DNA of 64,000 nucleotides from Arthrobacter_M sp030063245 (lineage in GTDB: Bacteria; Actinomycetota; Actinomycetes; Actinomycetales; Micrococcaceae). The position numbers were made by a program, and so were the translations under genes. Shown here in pieces: positions 17,512 to 27,797 of this stretch. The stretch spans positions 2,728,001 through 2,792,000 of the forward strand of contig NZ_CP180316.1 of the NCBI RefSeq assembly GCF_051131705.1. Direction: 5' to 3'. Numbering within the stretch: position 1 is the first letter of the stretch; each line of letters starts with the position of its first letter. A model generated the notes under the pieces. That model searched no databases and was not told the DNA's origin. It was given only the letters and a program-made list of their open reading frames with translations.

Positions 17512-20500
17512 ATGAGAGAATCGGACACCGCCATGGCAGGTCTTAAGAACACCCCGGCAGTAGCGAACCTCAAGGCAATGGCCGAGAGAAAGCTCCGCCG
17601 CCTTTGGCGCACCGTCCCTCCGGAACAGCGCACCCAGATCCGCGCGGCGGTTCACCCCGCGGACGTGGTCAAGGTGCAGCAGATCGTGAAGACACCCAAC
17701 CAGAAACCACGGGTTTCTGTCATCATCCTTGCCACTGAACAGGCCCAAGGTGTATCCACCACCTTACGAAGCCTGCTGGGACAGAAACCGTCAGCGATGG
17801 AGATCATCGTAATCGACATCGTGGAGGGGGAAAGCGTCCGTGCAGCCGTTCTGCCGTTCGCCACCCGGGACGTCAGAATTAAGTACATGTCCGCGCCGGA
17901 TATGTCAGAACCTGAGGCCCGCGCCCGTGCGGTTTCGAGCTCCCGTGCGCCCTACATTCTGTTCCTCATGGCCGGAGACGTGGTGGAGAAAAGCCAGCTG
18001 GATCTCTTTTTTCAGACCGCCCGGGAAACAGGATCCGACATGGTCGTCGGCATGTCCGGCGTCACCAAAGGCAAGATTGCCTCAACACCTGCCTGGCAAC
18101 GAAAACTACACGGCGAACGCCAGTTGGCCTTGGTGCTGGCTGAAGCGCCAGAGGTGCTCTTGGATGGATTCCTGAGCAACAAGCTGTTTTCGCGGGAATT
18201 CTGGACCGAGCAGGTCGCTCCGGTCGCCGCCGACCAAGGGCATTGGCAGTACGAAGCTATGCGGGTAGCGTATGCCCGCGCCACCACCTTTGACCTTCTC
18301 GACGTGAAGCTGTCGAACACTTCCCAAGATGATGCCGCCCGGGTCGTACCTCGGGAACTGCTGTGCCAGCAGCAGTATCTTGAGGACCGCTTGAAGCGCC
18401 TTGAATCGTTGGCGGCAATGCTGGGTCAGGACACTTCGCCGGAACTTTACCAGCGGTGGCTGTCCCATGAGCTGGGCATCCGCCTCTTCCGGTTTTTTGA
18501 AGTAGTCCCGCGAACGGACGAGACTTACTGGGAATCCCTGCAAAGCACCGTGTCACGGCTCGCCGACGACCATGACCTTGACTGGGCTGCTATCCCGCTC
18601 CACAACAGGCTGATTCTGGCTTCCGTGCTCGCCAACAACCGCGTTGACGTGGAGCGCATCTGCAATAACCGCAGCGACTACGGTTCGAGTTTCGCGACAT
18701 CCTTCACTGACAACCAGCTCCTGGCTCAGCCCGCATATCTGTCAGAGCTGAGTGCGTCGTTCGATCCGGAGTTGTTGGTCTGTCAGGACGTCGATCTTCG
18801 AATGATCAGCAAACTCACCCACTTCACCTGGCTGACCGATGGGCGTCTGGAAATAGGCGGACACACCTATATCTCGTCAGTGGATCCGGTGGCTGGCGGA
18901 ATGATAATTAACGCAGCCCTGTTGAATATTGACGAGACCATCGTTCTCCCCCTCGAAGTTGCCCGGGCCAGCGACCCCACGATTGACTGGGAGTCCAATG
19001 ACAATTGGACTTCCTACGCTGAAACTTCGTTCCGCACCGTCATCGATCCCCGGCAACTGCTCGAAACAGCGGAATACTCTGAAGTGACTGCATGGCATAT
19101 TAGGTTGACCCTCCGGGCCTACGACAGGACGCTGGAAGGGATTATCGCCGGCCGCGACCTAACTGGCTCCACTGGTCAGCTGGACGTTGGGCCAATGATG
19201 GGCACCGAACGCCTCGCCGTGGAAATGCGACCTGGGAGCACCGGCCTGACGCTTGTCCGTGTCGTCCCGATGTACATGGCTACCGTTGTCGAGCTCAAGG
19301 GACGGACGCTCGAACTGACTGTGCAGGCCAACTCAGCACCATTGGCCGCGAAAATTGCAGTGGAATGCGCAAAGTTCGGTATTCGAAAGACCGCCACATG
19401 CATCAGCGTGGACGGAAACACCGCGAAATACTCGGTCAAAATACCGCAACTGGCGCAGGACGCCGGATTGCGCACGGAGTACGAGTGGCAGCTGCGCCTC
19501 GATAGCGGCTTCAAGGCTCCCCAGCCGGTAGCCTGGCCATTGGATTCGCAGTCCCTCAGGGAGCAAGTCGACGGCACTCAGAGTTTACGGGTCCGGCTCA
19601 CTGGCTATGGCTTTATTGCCATCGAAGAACGCAGGACGCGGGTCATCGCTTCGTCCATCGACGTTTCAGCCGACCAACGGGTACTGACAGTCAAGGGGAC
19701 CGCAGATCTTCCCGTCATCCACACGCCACGATTCGTGCTGTCGAGCGGCAAGGCCGTCATCCCCGCCACCAACGTCTCACTGGACCTCCGGACCGATGAC
19801 GGCAGCAACGCTTTCGTGGCTGAATTCGATCTGCCGCAGCGGCCGTGGGGCGATGAGGAACTGATGCCCGAATCAGGCGCCTATAGTGTCAGATACGTCC
19901 CCCCGGGTGTTGACGACACACTGGGTTACTGGTTCCCGGCCGGCGAGGAGCTCCAAAGGCAGATGCCGCGCCGCATTGACGCCGGTCGCACCGAAGTGGG
20001 AATCACCCGCTCGTCCCGGAATGCTGCTCTGACTGTGCATCTGCGTCCGCCCTTGGCTCATGACGAGTTGGGCAGGTTCAATCAGCAGGCCATCCGTCTG
20101 CGTACGGTCCAACAAGCGCCCCATGATTTGCGTGACGCAGTGCTTTTCATGTGCTTCGGCGGTCGCCGCGCAACGGACAGCCCTAGGCGTCTACTGGAGG
20201 AATACCAGCGGCGCGGTTCGACCTGGCCGATGTACTGGGCCATCTCCGACTATTCGGTTCCAGTTCCAGCCGGGACTTCACCGGTACTCATCGGTTCCAA
20301 ACTGTGGTATCGCCTACTCGGCGAGGTCAGAATCCTGATCAACAACAACAACTTTCCCTTTTACTTCCGTAAGCGGGAAGGCCAGGAATACATCCAAACC
20401 TGGCACGGCACCCCGCTGAAGAAACTCGGCAACGACGTAGCCCGGACAAACTTTTCACTGTCGTACTGGAATCTGATGTGGCGGGAAGCAGATTACTGGG

Positions 20501-21267
20501 ATGCCCTGCTCGCACAGAATGATTACGCCGCCGAAGTCCTGGCAAAATGCTTCGGTTTCGATGGACGTGTCGTAGCAGAGGGCTACCCCCGCAATGACAG
20601 CCTCACCTCCGACCGCATGGCGCTCGCTCGTCCGGCGATAAGGGAAAAACTTGGCATACCCGAGGGAAAAACAGCCATCCTTTACGCACCCACGTGGCGC
20701 GATGATGCCAAGAACGATTCAAAGCAGTACGAGATGGTCACCTACCTGGACTTCGAGGCGGCCCAACGCCTCCTTGGCAACAATTACGTGATTCTCCTGC
20801 GCGGCCACCACAATATCGCCGGTCAGCGCCAGACAGCAGCGAACAAGTTCGTCATCGATGTCACGGAGTATCCGGAGGTCAACGATCTGTACACTGCCGC
20901 GGACATCCTCGTGAACGATTACTCGTCGGTCATGTTCGATTTCTGCGTCACGGGCAAACCGATCATCTTCCTGACGCCGGACATCGCGCAGTATCGGGAC
21001 GCAACCCGGGGATTCTATTTCGATCTGGAGGAGAAGGCTCCCGGGCCGCTGCACAACACCACGGAAGAAGTTGTACGGTCCATCAAGAACATCTCCTCCG
21101 TCTCCCGCCGATACGCTAAGAGGTACAGCGAGTTCGTCCAAACCTTTGCACCGCACTGCGACGGCAATGCTACCAGGCGCGTGTTTGACGCACTTATCTC
21201 AGGCGATAATGCGGCTGCGGCTTCCATCGAAGATCAGACCGCTCAGGCCATGGGTTCAACGGTATGA
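17512..21267 (+). CDS. Giant CDP-glycerol:glycerophosphate glycerophosphotransferase with GT2-like N-terminus
   Basis: 1251 residues. Residues about 65-290 resemble a GT-A/GT2 domain (RVSVIILATEQAQGVSTTLRSLLGQ; YILFLMAGDVVEKSQLDLFF) whose usual DxD is replaced by AGDVV. Residues 430-870 are beta-rich and unassigned. Residues about 900-1230 are a TagF-like domain with the key QTWHGTPLKKLG, LYAPTWRDDA, LRGHHNIAG and VNDYSSVMFDF motifs; the two motif histidines and the Asp-Tyr-Ser-Ser segment used for CDP-glycerol chemistry are present. It likely adds polyol-phosphate units to a lipid-linked acceptor at the membrane. A second in-frame ATG lies at 17533. Four-base overlap with the next frame. Confidence 0.88.
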   Translation: MRESDTAMAGLKNTPAVANLKAMAERKLRRLWRTVPPEQRTQIRAAVHPADVVKVQQIVKTPNQKPRVSVIILATEQAQGVSTTLRSLLGQKPSAMEIIVIDIVEGESVRAAVLPFATRDVRIKYMSAPDMSEPEARARAVSSSRAPYILFLMAGDVVEKSQLDLFFQTARETGSDMVVGMSGVTKGKIASTPAWQRKLHGERQLALVLAEAPEVLLDGFLSNKLFSREFWTEQVAPVAADQGHWQYEAMRVAYARATTFDLLDVKLSNTSQDDAARVVPRELLCQQQYLEDRLKRLESLAAMLGQDTSPELYQRWLSHELGIRLFRFFEVVPRTDETYWESLQSTVSRLADDHDLDWAAIPLHNRLILASVLANNRVDVERICNNRSDYGSSFATSFTDNQLLAQPAYLSELSASFDPELLVCQDVDLRMISKLTHFTWLTDGRLEIGGHTYISSVDPVAGGMIINAALLNIDETIVLPLEVARASDPTIDWESNDNWTSYAETSFRTVIDPRQLLETAEYSEVTAWHIRLTLRAYDRTLEGIIAGRDLTGSTGQLDVGPMMGTERLAVEMRPGSTGLTLVRVVPMYMATVVELKGRTLELTVQANSAPLAAKIAVECAKFGIRKTATCISVDGNTAKYSVKIPQLAQDAGLRTEYEWQLRLDSGFKAPQPVAWPLDSQSLREQVDGTQSLRVRLTGYGFIAIEERRTRVIASSIDVSADQRVLTVKGTADLPVIHTPRFVLSSGKAVIPATNVSLDLRTDDGSNAFVAEFDLPQRPWGDEELMPESGAYSVRYVPPGVDDTLGYWFPAGEELQRQMPRRIDAGRTEVGITRSSRNAALTVHLRPPLAHDELGRFNQQAIRLRTVQQAPHDLRDAVLFMCFGGRRATDSPRRLLEEYQRRGSTWPMYWAISDYSVPVPAGTSPVLIGSKLWYRLLGEVRILINNNNFPFYFRKREGQEYIQTWHGTPLKKLGNDVARTNFSLSYWNLMWREADYWDALLAQNDYAAEVLAKCFGFDGRVVAEGYPRNDSLTSDRMALARPAIREKLGIPEGKTAILYAPTWRDDAKNDSKQYEMVTYLDFEAAQRLLGNNYVILLRGHHNIAGQRQTAANKFVIDVTEYPEVNDLYTAADILVNDYSSVMFDFCVTGKPIIFLTPDIAQYRDATRGFYFDLEEKAPGPLHNTTEEVVRSIKNISSVSRRYAKRYSEFVQTFAPHCDGNATRRVFDALISGDNAAAASIEDQTAQAMGSTV

Positions 21268-21344
21268 CAGGTCGAAAATCGAATGAGCCGCTGCCCTCGC
21301 CGCAGTATCAGCAAAGCTTTTTGTTAACCGCAGGAGATCGCCAA

Positions 21345-24300
21345 ATGACAACACAGCACATGGTCGAAGATGCGGCGAAGCATGAAACAGCCAGTGAGTG
21401 GGACAAAGCTGCGCGACTTTACGCAGAGTCACTTTCGGCTACCGCAACGCCCGACGCGGAACTCCTCTTCCGCCTCGGACACGCGCTGTTTCATCAAAAT
21501 GAACTCGGTGAAGCTGCACATCACATCGAACGTGCCATCTCAATGGAGCCGAATCAGGCAACTTGGCGATATCGCCTGGCCTATATTGAGGAAAAACTTG
21601 GGCGGTTATCTTCCGCGGTCCAAAACTACGAAGTCGCGCTGACTCTTGAACCTGCGCGAGCCAGATGGGGACGAAGACTGGAAGCCACGCGAACCTTGCA
21701 CGCCGCCGCGGCCGCGGAAATGACTCCACGGGAAAAGCGCCTAAATGACCCGGTATTCTACGCCGAAAGACTCTCGGCGTTGAAAGCGGCGAAGGGACAA
21801 AAGTGGCAGGAATTAGAGATACTGCACGCGGGACGGCACGCACACAGGGACGACCCACAATGGCTGGCACAACTCGGTTCCGCTCAATATGCCATGAAAC
21901 GCTTCCCAGAAGCAGCCGAGAGCTTTAAATCCGCTTCGGATCTTGACGGCGGCAACGCAGACTGGTACTTCTACGAGGGCCATGCAAGTGAACAAGCGGG
22001 CATGTTGCGGCAGGCTAAAGCGGCGTACGAACAAGCGGTTCGCAAAGATAAGAAACTCAAGGCGGACAGGTTCGGCATAGGAGTCTTTTTTCAGCACAAA
22101 GGCATGTGGCCAGCTGCTGCAAAGAAATATCAGGAACTCGCCATCCTCCAGCCGTCAGACGCAGAATTGCGTTACCGCATCGGTCTTGCATACGACCGAT
22201 GTTACATGTGGAAGGCTGCTGCAAGTCACTATCAGCATGCTATCGTGCTCGATTCCGGTGTCCCTTACTGGCACTACAAACTGGGATTTTCCTATGAGCG
22301 TCAAGATATGTGGTTTGAGGCGGCCGGGGCCTACGCTCACGCACACCACCTTGACAGTAATAACAGGTATTGGTCGTATAGGGCTGGATACGCGTTTGAG
22401 TCGGCGGGGGAAGCGGAGCGGGCGTGTGAATCATACGTGTTGGCTAGTCCGCTGCCGCTGTTGGAGCAATACCCCAATGCCCATGGGGCCGCTGATGAAG
22501 CCCAACGCGTACACCTGCAGCGGATCCTCAACAACAGCGCAGACGCACTGGCGCGGACTCAATCAAAGGATTCCGATCGGCGTCGAGGAGAATTGGCAGC
22601 GAAGCTTGGGATGTGGGACCAAGCGAGCGACGCATTCGAATTGGCTGCGGCCAGGAGCGAGGACTTTGATAGCACCAGTTTTTGCCTGCTGGGTTATGCG
22701 CGCTACCGGAATGGGGACTACATCGAAGCCGCTGCGGCTTTCAGAGAGGCCCGGCTCTTCAAGACCTCCGACGGGATCGACGTTGAGAAATATCTGAAAA
22801 ATAAGTCCCAAAAGCTCAGCATGGAATATGTTGAGTATTACGAGACACTCGATCTCAATCCTAAGACAATCCTCTGGGAAAGCAACCACGGGGCGTCAAT
22901 TGGTTGCCATCCCCTTGCTATATTCGACGAAGTCAGCACAAAGCCTGAGTTTGCCGACTACCGGCACGTTTGGACTATTAATAATACCTCCAACATACCC
23001 CCCCGCCTTCGCGAACGAAAAAATGTGATTTTTGTTAGAACACATTCCGACCTATATAAAAGACATCTCGCTTCGGCCCAATTTCTCGTCAACAACGTTT
23101 CTTTCCCTCCGTACTTTATCCGCAAGCAAGGTCAGCAGTACCTCAACACATGGCATGGAACACCGCTTAAAACTCTCGGCAAGGACATGGCCGGGGGACC
23201 TATCGCCCATGCGAATATCGCGCGGAACTTCCTGCAAGCCAGCCACATTATAAGTCCGAACCGGCACACCAGCGAGGCGCTCATTGAACGCCACGACATC
23301 GCAGGCATATTTGGTGGCAAGATCGCAGTGACTGGCTCGCCTCGAATCGATTCGCTCGTCAGATCCGATCCAAACAGACGTGAAGAGCTCCGGACAATGC
23401 TTGGCATCGCCCTCGATGACGACAAGCCCATAGTCCTCTATGCACCGACTTGGCGCGGAGCGTCAGACGATCGATTTGTCGATGCGACGCAGCTGCAGAC
23501 CGACCTCAAAGCAATGCAAAGCTCAAGTCATCACCTATTCTTTAGGGCACACCGCTTGACTGAAGGGTTACTTGAAGGTTTTGATGCGGGACAGTCTGTT
23601 GTCCCTGGAGACATTGATACCAACGACTTGTTAATAGCAGTCGACGTGCTAATAACCGATTACTCCAGCATTTTTTTCGACTTTCTGTCAACGGGCCGGC
23701 CCATCATCTTCTATGCATACGATCTGGAGGAATACTCGCGGGACCGCGGGCTCTATTTTGACATCAAAGACATGCCTGGTCGCTTGTGCACCGACAGACT
23801 AGAGCTGGCCGCCGCCGTCTGTGACTCTGTGGGGAAACGCCTCGAATGTGACGGACGCTACCGAGCTGCACAAGAGACGTATTGTCCCCTCGAGGACGGA
23901 AGAGCCGCCGCACGAGTCGCCCGCTTCTTCTTCGAGGATGACCCGGACGACACTGCCGACAAGACGACCGATACAAAGACGCCAATTCTCTTTCATCATG
24001 GTTTGATTCCGAACGGCATCGCCACGTCGTTCGCGAACCTCATGTCGAGTCTTGATCCCGAGGTATACCGAATAGTCCTGATCGTGGAGCCTCACGTTCT
24101 GGCCGCGAACCCCGGCAGACTGGAGAAGCTCAGGGCTCTCCCTGAGCATGTGCAAGTGATCGGGCGGGTGGGAGTGCAGGCAGTCACCCCCGAAGAGAAA
24201 TGGGTGACGAGCAAAATAGATTCTCAGTTTAATTTGCCGTCCGACGCACAATGGGCCATTTATGAGCAATCATTCCGCAGGGAATACCAACGTATTCTAG

Positions 24301-25172
24301 CCGGTAAGCAGTTCGACTCAGTTATTGAGTTCGACGGATACGCTGCCTTCTGGTCGGCGCTTATCGCCTTCGGCGCTTCGGGAAGCCGTAAATGTATATA
24401 TCTTCATAACGACATGGTAAATGAATACTACATGAAGTTCCCAAATCTCGAGATAATTTTCGGGCTCTATCGGAGTTTTGATAGGCTGATATCCGTGTCC
24501 TCGAGTGTTTCGAATGAAAACCGAGCCGGTCTTGCTGAGATATACGGACTGGATCCGGAGAGTTTCACTTATAGCAACAACCAAATAGACGCAGATGCAG
24601 TGATTTCCCTCGCTTCTGAGCCCCTAGACGCAGATGTCGCCGCTTGGTACGGTTCTGCGGAAAAGAATTTTCTCGCTATTGGTCGGCTCTCGCCCGAAAA
24701 GGACCATGAGAAGTTGATCCGCGCGTTCGTTCGATTCAGAGCCCAAGCCGGAAATGTCAACCTCATCATCGTCGGGGACGGACCCCTGCGTATCGACCTC
24801 GAACACTTGATAGAGCGGCTCAATGCCTCTTCATTTATCTGGCTGGCCGGTCAACGGGCAAACCCTTACCCAGCCATATTGTCCGCAGACTCTTTTGTGC
24901 TCCCATCCCTTCACGAAGGGCAGCCCATGGTTCTATTCGAAGCCATGATCTTGGGGCGTCCGATTGTATGCACTGATATGCCGGGACCCAGAGATGTTCT
25001 GCAAAATCAGTACGGCTTGATTGTTGAGAATTCGGAGGCCGGCGTGCTGCTCGGCTTAGAATCAGTGGACAGCGGAGACGCACGCACCGACTCATTTGAT
25101 CACCGACTTTATATGGACAATGCTCGCGAACAATTTCTCGAGAACGTGCTGCCGGCTTCGTTGCCCCGTTGA
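21345..25172 (+). CDS. TPR - CDP-glycerophosphotransferase - GT4 fusion protein
   Basis: About 1275 residues from ATG 21345, chosen for AGGAGA seven bases upstream; the frame is open to an ATG at 21264 that overlaps the preceding stop, with no binding site. Three parts are visible: tetratricopeptide-like repeats (about 5-480; many YxxAxxxxP-type helices such as AVQNYEVALTLEP), a TagF-like domain (LNTWHGTPLKTLG near 601; LYAPTWRG; ITDYSSIFFDFLSTGRP), and a GT4 glycosyltransferase (FLAIGRLSPEKDHEKLI near 1107; LPSLHEGQPMVLFEAM near 1188). It could both transfer polyol-phosphate and glycosylate. GC and codon use drop here relative to core genes, suggesting acquisition. Confidence 0.88.
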   Translation: MTTQHMVEDAAKHETASEWDKAARLYAESLSATATPDAELLFRLGHALFHQNELGEAAHHIERAISMEPNQATWRYRLAYIEEKLGRLSSAVQNYEVALTLEPARARWGRRLEATRTLHAAAAAEMTPREKRLNDPVFYAERLSALKAAKGQKWQELEILHAGRHAHRDDPQWLAQLGSAQYAMKRFPEAAESFKSASDLDGGNADWYFYEGHASEQAGMLRQAKAAYEQAVRKDKKLKADRFGIGVFFQHKGMWPAAAKKYQELAILQPSDAELRYRIGLAYDRCYMWKAAASHYQHAIVLDSGVPYWHYKLGFSYERQDMWFEAAGAYAHAHHLDSNNRYWSYRAGYAFESAGEAERACESYVLASPLPLLEQYPNAHGAADEAQRVHLQRILNNSADALARTQSKDSDRRRGELAAKLGMWDQASDAFELAAARSEDFDSTSFCLLGYARYRNGDYIEAAAAFREARLFKTSDGIDVEKYLKNKSQKLSMEYVEYYETLDLNPKTILWESNHGASIGCHPLAIFDEVSTKPEFADYRHVWTINNTSNIPPRLRERKNVIFVRTHSDLYKRHLASAQFLVNNVSFPPYFIRKQGQQYLNTWHGTPLKTLGKDMAGGPIAHANIARNFLQASHIISPNRHTSEALIERHDIAGIFGGKIAVTGSPRIDSLVRSDPNRREELRTMLGIALDDDKPIVLYAPTWRGASDDRFVDATQLQTDLKAMQSSSHHLFFRAHRLTEGLLEGFDAGQSVVPGDIDTNDLLIAVDVLITDYSSIFFDFLSTGRPIIFYAYDLEEYSRDRGLYFDIKDMPGRLCTDRLELAAAVCDSVGKRLECDGRYRAAQETYCPLEDGRAAARVARFFFEDDPDDTADKTTDTKTPILFHHGLIPNGIATSFANLMSSLDPEVYRIVLIVEPHVLAANPGRLEKLRALPEHVQVIGRVGVQAVTPEEKWVTSKIDSQFNLPSDAQWAIYEQSFRREYQRILAGKQFDSVIEFDGYAAFWSALIAFGASGSRKCIYLHNDMVNEYYMKFPNLEIIFGLYRSFDRLISVSSSVSNENRAGLAEIYGLDPESFTYSNNQIDADAVISLASEPLDADVAAWYGSAEKNFLAIGRLSPEKDHEKLIRAFVRFRAQAGNVNLIIVGDGPLRIDLEHLIERLNASSFIWLAGQRANPYPAILSADSFVLPSLHEGQPMVLFEAMILGRPIVCTDMPGPRDVLQNQYGLIVENSEAGVLLGLESVDSGDARTDSFDHRLYMDNAREQFLENVLPASLPR

Positions 25173-25291
25173 GTGTTGTATGAGGCGGACCGGGATCTCG
25201 GTCGCATTCGCATCTTACCGTGCATTGGCGTGGCATCCGGCACTCCGGGTCTGATCTGGTCTTTTTAGACTAAAGCGAAAGGTAAAAGTTC

Positions 25292-26134
25292 TTGGATCTA
25301 GAAAGTCCATACTTGTCGGGCGGCCGACAGGTCAATTATAAGCTTATTCGAGCACGCAAAGAAGTCCGACACCTAATCGTGGTGTTCAGTTCCATTAGGC
25401 ATGACCAGGGATGGCTCGATTTCGATCACGATGGTCCCCTGCTGCAACATAATCGATCAAATATTCTTTGGATCTATGACGATTTTGGCGAAGACTATTC
25501 CTATTATTTCTGCCAAAATAGGGACTTTTCAATCGAGGAAGCCGTCGTGAGTCTCGTCGATTATGTACGAATAAGCATGGGCCTTACTCATGAAGAATGT
25601 ACTTCGATCGGAATGTCGAAGGGCGGTTCGGCCGCAATCCGTATCGGCATCAGAGCGAACATGAAGAATATTGTTGCTCTAGGTCCCCAGATCGCCATCG
25701 GTGCGTATTTGGCAAATCGGAAGCGCACGGCGACTATGGAATATATGGCTGGCAGTAGCGCGGAACAAGACGTGGCTTGGCTTAACGACCTAGTTCCAGC
25801 TGCTATCCGCGATGACTCCTCGACAGACCGACACATATATATTGTTACCTCTCCCTACGATCCTCACTGCATAGACTACTTAGACCCGCTATTGATTAAT
25901 CTGCGCCGCTATGGCAATTTTAATTTGATATCTACGGCCTCTAATCTGGCGCGAAACCATACTAATACTCTGCTCTACAATATTCCTCTTGTTGTATCTT
26001 TACTCGGCATCCTAGCTGAGGGGCTCCAGCCGAGATTCGGGGAAACATCCAATGGATCGGGCTATGACGGAAGCGGGCACCGCGACCGACACTTGAAGCT
26101 GCATAAGAGGCATGGGGGCGTACTCGATGGGTGA
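25292..26134 (+). CDS. Alpha/beta-hydrolase-fold protein of the polymer locus (XcbB/CpsF-like?)
   Basis: 280 residues from a TTG at 25292 (AAAGG nine bases upstream; no ATG nearby fits). A nucleophile elbow TSIGMSKGGSAAIRIG, an Asp in VTSPYDPHCIDYL and a His in ARNHTNTLL give a plausible Ser-Asp-His triad. Similar proteins occur in capsule or teichoic loci (XcbB/CpsF-type), where they are needed for polymer formation; I hold that identification loosely. It may be an acyltransferase or esterase acting on the polymer. Base composition is AT-richer than the core genes. The 3' end overlaps the next frame by 23 bp. Confidence 0.7.
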   Translation: MDLESPYLSGGRQVNYKLIRARKEVRHLIVVFSSIRHDQGWLDFDHDGPLLQHNRSNILWIYDDFGEDYSYYFCQNRDFSIEEAVVSLVDYVRISMGLTHEECTSIGMSKGGSAAIRIGIRANMKNIVALGPQIAIGAYLANRKRTATMEYMAGSSAEQDVAWLNDLVPAAIRDDSSTDRHIYIVTSPYDPHCIDYLDPLLINLRRYGNFNLISTASNLARNHTNTLLYNIPLVVSLLGILAEGLQPRFGETSNGSGYDGSGHRDRHLKLHKRHGGVLDG

Positions 26135-27797
26135 GTTGCCAATGGATTCCGCGCTGCAAAAGGCGATAATCAGACGCGTCCCTGGCACACCGGCAGACTC
26201 AGGGACGACTTCACGACTGGATGACCTTGGGAAGGATACCGTTTTGCCTAGTATGAGATCCGTCCGTATGGTGGTCCATCCATCACCCGTGGTGTTGCCG
26301 AGACTATCCACGCTGAAACGCGAGCCGCCCCGCCGACCTGATCAGCGGCAGGCCGACTATATGACAAAGTTCGACTCCCAAACGTTGTTTTACGACGTCT
26401 TTCACAGTCGCGATCGAATCGAATTATCCGGTCCGCCGCTACTCAACCTTCACACGGAACTGAGAGCGGGGGCTTTTACAGACCCCGGTGGCGAAGTGCT
26501 GGAAGCCCAGCTTGGGGATTTGGACCGGACACAACGATCCAGTATCGCTGGCGACTGTAAAGTGCGTTACGTGCACTTGACGTCACCGAACCTGTCTATA
26601 TCGATTTCTATTGGTCAGGATCTTAGCGACGTCTTCGCTGGACACAGGGTCTTGTTCACCAAATCTAAGAACAACAAACTCTCCTGGATTCGCGATTGGG
26701 CGCAATTTCATATCGCTACGCAGGGCATTGACTCGGTACTTATATATGACAACGGATCGACGGATTATTCGCCAGAAGACATCCTGGAGGCCCTGCAGGA
26801 TGTGGCCGGACTTCTCAGCGCAGTTATAGTTGACTGGCCGTTCCCTTTCGGTCCGCAGGGTGGCAGCTGGGACGGCCTGACGAACGCGCCCTGGGACTCG
26901 GACTTCTGCGAGTACGGAATTATGGAACACGCGCGACGAAGATTCCTATCAGATGCAGCCGGCGTTATTAACGCCGATGTAGACGAGCTGGTCGTCACGG
27001 ATGCTGATCGTACTGTTTTTGATGTCCTCGATGCCTCGCCGCACTCCGTGGTCTCGTATACCGGCCGATGGATAGAGACTGCTGCTGACTCAGAAGCGAG
27101 TGCTTCAAGCTTTGCCGACTACGTGTATCTTGACACTCGCAGACCGGCGACCACCGCTAAATGGGCCGCCGTACCGGCCGAAATCCGGGAAGCCATCCAA
27201 TGGAAGACTCACTGGGTTAATGGGGCTCCAATGGATAAGACCAGTTCTGTCATGCATCGGCACTTTATGGGCATCAATTCAAACTGGAAACGAGACCGCA
27301 CCGGGCACACTAATGTCGATGTCCTTTATCATAAGGTAGACGAAGTTCTCCTATCCGCTTTTAACCGTGCAAACCTTCAGAAGTCCGTAAAGGGACATTT
27401 GTCAGAGACGGTTAGATCGAGCTCTGAGCAGGTCGGCTGGCAGCTGGCCGCACTTAAGGAGTACCTAGCGTCATCAGGTGATATACCGCACCCGATCAGT
27501 CGACTTTGGTTTTATTCGCCGAATTGTCTGGTTGTGGACTATCGATGGCACAGCCGCCGCATTGCGTTCGATATAGTCTTGGAAAATGATAATTTGATAA
27601 TCAAATTACTTGGTCGAACGACGTCCGACTTCCAATACATTACGGATGTCCTGAAAGGCTCTGGCACCCTGAGGCGGGGCGGAAAGTATCTGATCAACAT
27701 CATTCCGACCACGAATGAAAGGTTCTTGGATCTGATCGCGGAAACAATAAATAATATATACAGACGGGGTCAGATGGCGTTCAGCACACCATCTTAG
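26112..27797 (+). CDS. Glycosyltransferase family 2/92-like (Glyco_tranf_2_4 type)
   Basis: 561 residues. After about 150 unassigned residues comes a GT-A core: KNKLSWIRDWAQFHIATQGID, VLIYDNGSTDYSPEDI, then VINADVDELVV (metal-binding DxD at about residue 288) and late MHRHFMGINSNWKRDRTGHTN. This arrangement matches PF13704-type glycosyltransferases that read an accident-like NNST/DNxSxD motif followed by D-x-D-E. Start uncertain: ATG at 26112, 26127 or 26142 (GGTGAG precedes the last). Last intact gene before the IS graveyard. AT-richer than core genes. The sugar donor is unknown. Confidence 0.8.
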   Translation: MGAYSMGELPMDSALQKAIIRRVPGTPADSGTTSRLDDLGKDTVLPSMRSVRMVVHPSPVVLPRLSTLKREPPRRPDQRQADYMTKFDSQTLFYDVFHSRDRIELSGPPLLNLHTELRAGAFTDPGGEVLEAQLGDLDRTQRSSIAGDCKVRYVHLTSPNLSISISIGQDLSDVFAGHRVLFTKSKNNKLSWIRDWAQFHIATQGIDSVLIYDNGSTDYSPEDILEALQDVAGLLSAVIVDWPFPFGPQGGSWDGLTNAPWDSDFCEYGIMEHARRRFLSDAAGVINADVDELVVTDADRTVFDVLDASPHSVVSYTGRWIETAADSEASASSFADYVYLDTRRPATTAKWAAVPAEIREAIQWKTHWVNGAPMDKTSSVMHRHFMGINSNWKRDRTGHTNVDVLYHKVDEVLLSAFNRANLQKSVKGHLSETVRSSSEQVGWQLAALKEYLASSGDIPHPISRLWFYSPNCLVVDYRWHSRRIAFDIVLENDNLIIKLLGRTTSDFQYITDVLKGSGTLRRGGKYLINIIPTTNERFLDLIAETINNIYRRGQMAFSTPS

